From positions 3,188,340 through 3,252,339 of the forward strand of contig JBBMOL010000072.1 of assembly GCA_037954665.1 (NCBI GenBank): DNA of 64,000 bases. The letters are read 5' to 3'. This stretch comes from Laguncularia racemosa. Taxonomy: Eukaryota; Streptophyta; Magnoliopsida; Myrtales; Combretaceae. A program made the position numbers and the translations under genes. Below the pieces are notes generated by a model, which was not told the origin of the DNA, ran no database searches, and worked only from the letters and a program-made list of their open reading frames with translations. Shown here one piece after another: positions 56,901 to 64,000 of the stretch (its first letter is position 1; the number at the start of each line of letters is the position of its first letter).

Positions 56901-58740
56901 AAAAAAGAATGTTAAAGACTTAATCTCGAATCTTGAAGACTTATGATCATTCATAACTATTTTTAACTTATTGAACATCCATGAATATATTTTTGGACAT
57001 ATTATGGACATATATTCATGAACATATTCTTGGACATGTTTTATGGACATACTCGTGGACATAGACCTTGGACATATATTTGCCCTATTATGGCATCATT
57101 TGAGAACAGGACTTACCGTGATGAGGACCTAAATGCGGACCTTAACAATGGACCAATTTATAAACGAGGGACGGTGAACTTAGACTTGAGGCCTTGAACT
57201 TGAACTATTAAGAACCTAAATAATTAAAAGATATCTTAAAAGACTCTAATAAGACTTGGGGTTCAGATCGGGATACTAGAATAGTATGTTTTAGTAGTAA
57301 TTATTCTTATATGTATTTCCGTTTATGTCTAATTGTTTAGGTTTTTCAGAAGATCCCCAGTCTCTACTTGAGGATTATTACAATCCTTAAGTCAAGCCTA
57401 GGTGAGGGAGTTCGAATGATCTACTATCTGCTTGCTACTTGCTAATTGCGTAATGTTCTGTCGATTGCTATTGATTGTTTAGAATGATTGATTGCCTTGC
57501 ATACTCTTATCCATGTGGTCACCTTGTTAACTAGTAAATTTAAATTCTTGGCCAAAATAATCGAATTACTTGTCGTATGTCTATGATTCTTGAAACATGT
57601 TGAAGCTTTTTGAAATATTTCAAGTCTTTTTAAAGTGTTTTTTTTGTAAAGGTTATATAAAAAATCCAGCATGTGCTCTTATAGGCTTCTGTTTATAAAA
57701 CCCCGGTGTTGCCGATGGTAATTTTATCAAAATTGATTTTGTTGAGGCAAAGCGGTTGGGATAGCTCTTGTTTAAGGCCTACAAGGCATTGTTAATAGAT
57801 TGATTGTAGGTTGATGCCCTGATGATGGATCACCCAATTTGGCCGTAGAGGCATTATTGAGTATTTAATTGATGGTGAATGGCTTAGCGTGGAATTCACC
57901 AAGACTAGCCCTTAGGGAATTTCTGTTCTCGATGACAGGTAAGCGTCAAGTTTGTTTGGGGGACCGTACCTTTAGACAATCTCCTGAGTAAGGTGAGGTG
58001 TTCCGTGTAAGAAAGTATAGAGGTCAATCGAAGTATAAACGAAGCAAATCTATACCTTTCATGGTTCTGGACTCCCATGAATGTGTTGCTTGCATTCATC
58101 ATGCATGCATTCATTTCGTATGTAGATAGATTTCGTGATGTGCTAATTAATGCTTGATAACTTGCTTGAATGGTAGTAGTGATGGGCAAACTCACTAAGC
58201 CATAGTTTGCTCACCCCCAACAGTTTATCTTATAGTGTATGCTAAAGCTGGGAAATGGGCTAGGATCAGCCTGCATTCATTTCGTATGTAGATAGATTTC
58301 ATGATGTGCTAATTAATGTTTGATAACTTGCTTGAATAGTAGTAGTGATGAGTAAACTCACCTAACGGATAGGTGAAGAATTAGAAGTTTAGGATGAGTG
58401 AGTGAGAATTTTTAAAGCTATTTGTTTTATAACTTTATCATTTTTCAAACCAATGTTCTTAAATGTTGAGATTACCTGATTTTACTATTTAGTAGGGGAT
58501 ACCAATTCTTTACGATTCTAGATAACTATAATAATCGGTTTCTATAGTTATTTTCATAATAACTAATTATATGTACTATCAATTATGGTGAAAAATGATT
58601 ATTAAATTAGAGTCTTGAAATGGATGACTTGCAAAGCGGTTTTCATATTGCGAGTGTACACGTGATATGACAACTTTCAGTAAATTCTACTAGCCCCCCT
58701 ATAGGGTTGTTATAGTGTTTAGCTCTCTAATGGTGGATCC
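53960..58740. mobile_element. Unclassified insertion splitting the Mutator-like element
   Basis: About 4.7 kb with no recognisable protein-coding block separates the two halves of the transposase. It contains a dense group of TTGAC/GTCAA motifs (54690-55190), a clear TATA-like TATAAAA at 56385, and a 95-bp direct repeat (58101-58195 and 58272-58361). Its size and lack of coding content suggest a non-autonomous LTR element, but no LTR pair or target duplication could be found by eye. Borders are approximate. Confidence 0.35.
58101..58361. repeat. 95-bp direct repeat with 76-bp spacer
   Basis: The blocks at 58105-58195 and 58272-58361 share GCATTCATTTCGTATGTAGA and CTTGATAACTTGCTTGAAT-like sequence with few differences, ending AAACTCAC. 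Confidence 0.9.
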
Positions 58741-60545
58741 CATAACTCCATCTTCCGAACATCCATTCCGTTTTTCTATATGAAGGATGGCGGTGATGGG
58801 TACATAACATTTGAAGAGAGTTCTCAATCTTCAAATGACTTGAGCTTTAGTGATGAGTTAAGGAAAGGAATGTGGTTTACCTTGAAGTCTGATTTAATAT
58901 ATGCAATGAAGGTACACCATATAAAGAATCACCACAATTATTGTGTAGACAAGTCCGATAGGAAGGTGTAGCATATTGTTTACACCAAGAGGGATAGGGG
59001 ATGCAAATGGTGACTTCATACATGCCAAAAACGGATGGATAGGGATTTTGTAATTATTATTGTCAAAGGGTCACACACATGTATCAATCATTTTTTGCAT
59101 CAAGACCATCCTTAGTTAGACTTAAGTTTTATGAGTCAATGCTTATTGAGTTCGATGAGGAATGAACCCAATATAAAAGTGTTTGTGCTAAAGTAGAATA
59201 TCCACGACACATTTGAGTATCTAGTGACAAAGAGAAGGGTATGGGATGGTAAAAGGCAAGCAATCAAAGCTATATATGGGGATTGGGATAAATCTTACAT
59301 GAAGTTATCTAAACTGTTAAATGTCATCCAGATTAACAACCTAGGCACGCATGTCAAGTAGCAGGGTTAGCCAATCGTAAAAGAAGGAGAAGTGATCTTC
59401 TAGAAAGTGTTCTAGACATTTAGGCCATATGTCGATGCATTCCTACACTATAGGCCGGTTGTTGGCATCAACGGAACTTTCTATTATGGGAAATACGACC
59501 ACAGGCTTCTCATTGCATGTGGCATGGATGGTGCTAACCACATAATCCCGTTGGTATTTGCATTGGTGAACAAAGAATCCTTCAACTCCTAGTCATGGTT
59601 TTTAGTGTTGTTAAAGGAACACATTGTCGACAATTGTCATGACTAGGAAATGATATATCTAATATCCGATTGACATGTAGGGATAATGGAGGCAGTTTGG
59701 CACCGTGATGTTGGATGGCAACCCCCCTTTGCGCGTTATCGATTCTGCGTTCGTCATGTGGCTAGTAACTATAACTTGAGGTTCAAGAGTGCCCCAGTGA
59801 AAAAAAACTTGTTATGGTAGCAGGTTTTTAGGCGCAAGAAAAGAAGTATGAGTTTTATCTAGAGGAGTTGAGAAAAAAAAAAAGAAGATGCACCCGACTA
59901 CTTCACTCACATCCCTAAAGAAAGATGAACTTAAGTGTATGACAGGGACTTCAGATATGGGTTCATGACCATTAACCATTGTGAGAGTTATAACATCATG
60001 TTGAATTATGTGAGATGTTTATTTGTGTTAGCGTTGGTCATGAAAATCTTCTATAACTGCGTCGGGTACTAGAAACAAAGACATGATAAGGCTGATGAAG
60101 CATTCAGAAAGGGAGATGTGTTTACACCGTGGGCCGTTGATAGAATTAATAATGTGGCCAAGCTACTAGTCACCATAGTGTAATCAGTTTTGATAGAGGG
60201 AGTGGTGTTTTTAAGGTTGTCACCAATGTTAAAAGAATAGGAAATGGTGTTGTAGGTGGCAACGGTCACACTATGAACGCACCAATAGATGAATATACGT
60301 GTAACAAATGGCAAATTTATAGAGTTCCTTGTTCAAATGCATTTGTAGCTATGTCATATGTTTATGTAGACGATATGCAATGGGTGGCGAAGTGGTATTA
60401 TTGGACACACCAAACCCATGTATACCATACCAGCTTCATCCCAGTTAGGGATAGCAATAGGTGGTTGGACGTATAGCACCCATATGTTCATCCAGACTAT
60501 GGACTTACCCTGAGGTAAGGGTATGTCTTGATTAAAGCGATACCA
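58741..60545 (+). pseudogene. Mutator-like transposase, catalytic and SWIM part
   Basis: After a decayed FAR1/MuDR zinc-finger-like part (ELRKGMWFTLKSDLIYAMKV), the MULE catalytic region reads FRPYVDAFLHYRPVVGINGT followed by FYYGKYDHRLLIACGMDGAN (59420-59545). The first catalytic aspartate (usually DGT) is NGT. The next block is IYLISD, then GWQPPFARYRFCVRHVASNY (about 59650-59780). Near 60270-60470 a SWIM-type finger shows YTCNKWQIYRVPCSNAFVAM. More than ten stops and frameshifts break it. This family cuts and pastes DNA with long terminal inverted repeats. Confidence 0.8.
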
Positions 60546-60780
60546 CAATGAGATAGACCTTAGAGAGCCATCATCGTAGAATGCTTATGGTTTCTATTGA
60601 AGGAAGGGTCATAATAAAAGAAGATGCTCCAAATGAAGGGGGCGACAAGGTTCATGTTTGCTAGCAATCATTATATTTAGTAACAAATCACACTGATTTT
60701 TTCTATTTTTGAATGAAAAGAATAAACGAAAATTTGTTTTATAATTTTGAAAATGACCTAACTCTTTATTGTCTCTTATG

Positions 60781-61427
60781 TAGATGGATCTAAACTCAAT
60801 AGATAGATCGCTTCTCACACTATAGGAGATTCATCACTCAGAGGCTATTTAGAAGGGGCATGTATATTATCGGTTTCCACTTTCATTACATTACATTATG
60901 TACTATATTTGCTTCGTTTTCAAGACAATGCTTGGTTAGCATACCGTATGAGAGGTTTCTTTGAAGATTCCAAATGAGAGATTCCACTTCGACTAGCGCC
61001 TCATGCCTTATTTGCAACAAGCTGGCTTTCGTACGGTGTCATAGCTTGTGTTTATATAATTAGACCGGCACCTCATTATAGCTCATGTGAAAAGGTGAAA
61101 ACTGGAGATGCATATCTTTCACATACCATAGGGAGAGCTAACAATCACTTTACAAGATGTGGCGGTGTAGTTAGGCTTGCTCATTGATAGGCATGTAATC
61201 ACCAATGTGACCAACTTTCACTGGGCAAATGAGTGTGAGCACCTACTTGAAGTTAGGTTTGGCCCCTATGATATCTTCGGGGGACCCCTGAAGAAGTCAT
61301 GGTTGAAGAATTCTTTCAAAGGCCTACCGGATGACGCAGACAAGTTACCTATCATGCGATACACACAGGCATATATCTCTTAAATTAAGGGTGGACTCAT
61401 CATCACAAATAAAATTTCTAGCCTAAT
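60781..61427 (+). pseudogene. Plant mobile domain (PMD, aminotransferase-like) remnant
   Basis: The frame starts MDLNSIDRSLLTL and continues, after stops, with RFHFDWRLMPYLQQAGFRTV-like sequence, GELTITLQDVAV and, in the open part 61177-61383, LIDRHVITNVTNFHWANECE, then WLKNSFKGLPDDADKLPIMR and YTQAYIS. These are the hallmarks of the PMD found in MAIN-like proteins and in transposon proteins. It lies just downstream of the Mutator-like catalytic part on the same strand and is cut at 61427 by the G2 LTR. Confidence 0.78.
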
Positions 61428-61514
61428 TGATGGGAATTAAATCATGTCGCTTACAAAGTCATTCGATGGAAGATTCAAATCACATGGACTGGTGAAAAAC
61501 CTATCTAAGCTAGC

Positions 61515-61521
61515 TATAAAA
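61515..61521 (+). promoter_or_regulatory. TATA box of the G2 LTR
   Basis: TATAAAA lies in the context CTAGCTATAAAAGCCGG, about 90 bp inside the LTR start and directly upstream of the hairpin repeats. Confidence 0.6.
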
Positions 61522-61735
61522 GCCGGTGGTGTACCCCTTTTGAACCGGCCTCAAAGGTCGGCAGCTTAGAAGATAAGCCAGCCTTCAAGGCCAGCGGCTT
61601 AGATATCTAGGTCAGCCTTCAAGGCTGGTGACCTAAGTCTCTAAAGCTGGCTATCTAGGCCAGCGATGTACAAAATTAAGGTTGATGGCCTTCATTCCAA
61701 AGTCGACGACTTATGTAGGCGAACCGGTTGAAATC
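61520..61735 (+). repeat. Tandem imperfect hairpin units in the G2 LTR
   Basis: About six units of 25-40 bp follow the TATA box. Each pairs a GCCGGC/GCCAGC-like arm with a GCTGGT/GGCCAGC-like arm around CTTCAAGG, for example GCCAGCCTTCAAGGCCAGCG and TCAGCCTTCAAGGCTGG. They are linked by GCTTAGA/CCTAAG segments. Confidence 0.72.
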
Positions 61736-62526
61736 TTATGACTTTTTCGCATTTTATTTTGTTTTGCTAAATATATGTTGTAATGTAAGGGGTGGGGGAC
61801 TTTTGAACATTTGAGAAATTGCATATTGAAGTTGATCTTCATTTTTACTTTTATCAATCCATAGGATTGTAGCGAGTGATGGTATTGGATTGTTGTGCAT
61901 CATATTAACAAATTCATACTGGGACTACTCTCTTGCTAGTACGTCATATCTGGTAAGGATTTAGGGTTTATTGTTCTTGTTTGTTAATTCGATTGTTAGA
62001 TTCGATTATCATTGTTTATCGCCTAGGAATTGGAATCATCCGATTGTATCATCCATTATGTCGCATCATCTTTTGGTATTAGAGCTCAAATTAAGATAAG
62101 GGATTGTAACTATTGGAATTCCTTTGACAAATTAGGGTTCTTGAGATTGTGAAATAGTGTTGTGGTAGATTGTTATTGAATTGAGGTTGTATGTGAATTG
62201 TTAAATTTGGGTTGTGTTGTTGCTGTGCAATTTAATTTAGGTTTGTTCTTTAAATTACATATCTAATTGAAATTAGGGTTTTCTTTGTTATTGTTGTTGT
62301 GGGTTGTGCGATTCTGTTGTTGTGGGTTTTGGATTTCATTGTTGAATTGATTAATAGAATTAGAGTTGGTTGTTGTTGTTTGTGTATCCTGGTTGATTGC
62401 AGTTGCGTTGGGTTTTGAGTTGAGGATCGAAAAGAGGTTGTAATTGGGATTATGCTGATTGGGGATTGTTATAGTTTGTGATTGTGACTTGTGAATTCTG
62501 TGTTGGGATTGCAATTTCTGTTGAGT

Positions 62527-64000
62527 ATGTCGAACGACAATGTTAATGGGGAATTAGGAATGAAGCCAACAGTCAGGTTGGAGGAGGAGTGTAGGGTTGC
62601 CGTGCTGCAGGTAGAAGAAGAACTATAGAAAAGCAATTGCAGGACTTGGCTACTATTGTTGCTAATCTAGCAACACGGGTCAATCAGATGACCTTATCCT
62701 AACAGCCAATGGCAAATCCACAGGCACCCCTACCTAGGGTAGCCCTTAATGCTGTGGGTAGAGAAGTAGCTTTAGAAGGAAATAGGGACAGACAAGTTGG
62801 AAGAGAGTATTATGCTTACAGAGAGGAGAGGGATGACAACTTTGGAGATAAACTTTATCCTAACCATGAGTTTAGACCACTTAAGGGTCTAAAGTATGTA
62901 AAATTGCAGATGCCTTCATTTACTGGGGGGGGGGGGGGGGGGGGGGGGTTGTAGAGGATTACTTTGATTGGGAGGATAAGGTAGAAAGACTCTTCAAGTG
63001 CTATGAGATTAATGATCATATACGAGTTCGTCTAGCAGCGGTTAAGTTTACAAGTTATGCCACCTTGTGGTGGAAGAACCTTGTGGCCAATAAGAGGAGA
63101 GATGGTGATGCTGAGTTTATACTTGGTAGGAAATGAAAAGGGTGCTGAAGAAGAGATTTGTTCCAGAACATTACAGATAGGAGATGTTCATACGTCTATA
63201 AACACTGAAACAGGGATGTAAAACCGTGGATGAATATGTCGAAGAATTTGAGGCACTCAAGATTCGTTGTGGAAACATTGAACATTCCGAGCAGACTATG
63301 GCACGATTTGTGTCAGGGCTAAAATATGAAATTGCATGTATAATGGAGCTACAATGATATGGCACACTTGATGAGGCCATCTGGTTGGCTTTAAAATTTA
63401 AGAGGCAGAGACACTCTAATCCGTATAGAGCATCGAGTAACATGTATGGATCCAATACTTAGCTATATGGGTCAGATAGTCAGCAGTTTAAAAAGGGAGG
63501 AATTGATAAGGTTGTGGAAGTAAATGTAACCGTTACTGATAGGGAGAGGGAAAGTTTTGGAAAAGGCAAAGTGGTTGCTGGGGCTGTATTAGACAAATAG
63601 TGCTAGGGTCATCAGGTGGAAAGATTCGTCAAACCTAATGCTTCAAATGTATGGGCTTTGGACACATGACTACTCAGTGTCCTAATAAAAGGGTGATGAC
63701 TGCTATGGAGGTGGAAAGTAAAGATGATAAGAAAGAGGCACTTGAGCCAACAGATTTATTAACAGTGTTAAAGGAATATTATAAGGATCCAGATGTTAAG
63801 GTACATGAGGATATGGGCAATGATCAATATCTAGCCATTAATGTGTTGTGTAGGGTAATGATTACATCTCTAGATATTGAAGACGTGCAGAGGAAAAACC
63901 TATTCCATATTTCCTGTAGGATCCAAGGTAATCTTTATACCCTTCTTATTGATGGTAGTAGTTGCACCAATGTTATAGCAGTTGCATTAGTGAATAAATT
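62527..64000 (+). pseudogene. Gypsy G2 gag and protease start, broken
   Basis: Gag starts MSNDNVNGELGMKPTVRLEE and soon hits stops. The capsid core reads LQMPSFTG before a long G-run (62925-62947) and then VEDYFDWEDKVERLFKCYEI, FTSYATLWWKNLVANKRRDG and, after frame changes, VPEHYRQEMFIRL-like and VDEYVEEFEALKIRCGNIEH. The zinc knuckle CFKCMGFGHMTTQC is at 63639-63680. The protease starts CRIQGNLYTLLIDGSSCTNV, the DG-S variant usual in this lineage. Multiple stops are present. Confidence 0.82.
62925..62948. repeat. Poly-G run in the gag capsid codons of G2
   Basis: More than twenty consecutive G bases replace what should be a few codons between SFTG and VEDYFDW. No related element in the window has such a tract. 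Confidence 0.95.

Larger units (their letters stand above)
61428..62068 (+). repeat. Gypsy G2 5' LTR
   Basis: The LTR is inferred from the break in the PMD frame at TGATGGGAATTAAATC, a TATA box (TATAAAA at 61515) and the primer-binding site just downstream (62074). The end near CATCA (62068) is approximate because the partner LTR is outside the window. Confidence 0.62.
61428..64000 (+). mobile_element. Gypsy element G2, 5' LTR and gag-protease, continues right
   Basis: A plus-strand Ty3/gypsy element starts with an LTR (about 61428-62068), then a primer-binding site, TGGTATTAGAGC, at 62074-62085, a leader, gag from 62527 and the protease start near 63940. It interrupts the PMD remnant. The 3' part lies beyond the window. 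Confidence 0.8.

Noticed and set aside
57442..58195. Minus-strand open frames of 76 and 96 codons
   Set aside because: Neither shows a recognisable motif; the second spans one copy of the 95-bp direct repeat and looks random.
62263..62514. Minus-strand Asn/Gln-rich open frame
   Set aside because: It is the antisense of a GTT/TTG-rich untranslated leader of gypsy G2; composition bias explains it.

Overview
The window is nuclear DNA of a flowering plant, most likely a eudicot, and a woody one is plausible. The evidence is the set of families present: plant L1-type LINEs with a DUF4283-like ORF1, Ty1/copia elements primed by initiator tRNA-Met, Ty3/gypsy elements, a MuDR-like transposase next to a plant mobile domain, and the 5' half of an SKI2-type DExH RNA helicase gene. 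Nearly everything outside the helicase exons is transposon sequence or its debris. I saw no rRNA, tRNA, CRISPR or prokaryotic features.

The one host gene lies on the minus strand from 52024 down to at least 19565. Ten exons can be joined (51890-52024, 36494-36751, 36077-36334, 35895-35960, 35091-35169, about 33999-34171, 33752-33859, 20308-20409, 19896-20096, 19565-19675). They encode about 497 residues of an SKI2 helicase with the Q-like region, Walker A (AHTSAGKT), DEVH box and SAT motif. The small introns are 116 to about 920 bp. Three others are enormous: intron 1 is 15.1 kb, intron 7 is 13.3 kb, and intron 10 runs at least 19.5 kb off the left edge. All three are filled with retroelements. 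The C-terminal half of the helicase must lie to the left of the window or be lost.

Region 1-19226 (intron 10): the end of a minus-strand copia element (E), then a plus-strand LINE (L1) broken by a minus-strand gypsy element (G1). G1 is itself broken by two copia elements: A (minus, 5978-11104, target duplication TATGG) and B (plus, 11547-16835, target duplication GATAT). This is a four-level nest.

Region 20410-33751 (intron 7): a roughly 0.7-kb tandem duplication of intron sequence. Its left copy was split by LINE L2 (20641-31364, 16-bp target duplication), and L2 was in turn split by copia C. The flanks of copia C do not match and instead duplicate about 235 bp of the LINE.

Region 36752-51889 (intron 1): copia D (minus, 37106-47690) carries LINE L3 (41431-46800). 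Its leader carries an antisense patchwork of host-gene pieces: ubiquitin, cyclophilin and perhaps a CHCH-domain protein. Beyond it lies the internally deleted LINE L4 (48069-50996).

Region 52025-64000 (upstream of the gene): the helicase 5' flank, an AT-rich degenerate 38-bp repeat array, a decayed Mutator-like transposase split by about 4.7 kb of unclassified sequence, a plant mobile domain remnant, and the 5' LTR plus gag of a second gypsy element (G2) running off the right edge.

All transposon reading frames are broken. Copia A is the best preserved: it has three in-frame stops and its LTRs are about 96% alike by eye. The helicase exons are free of stops.
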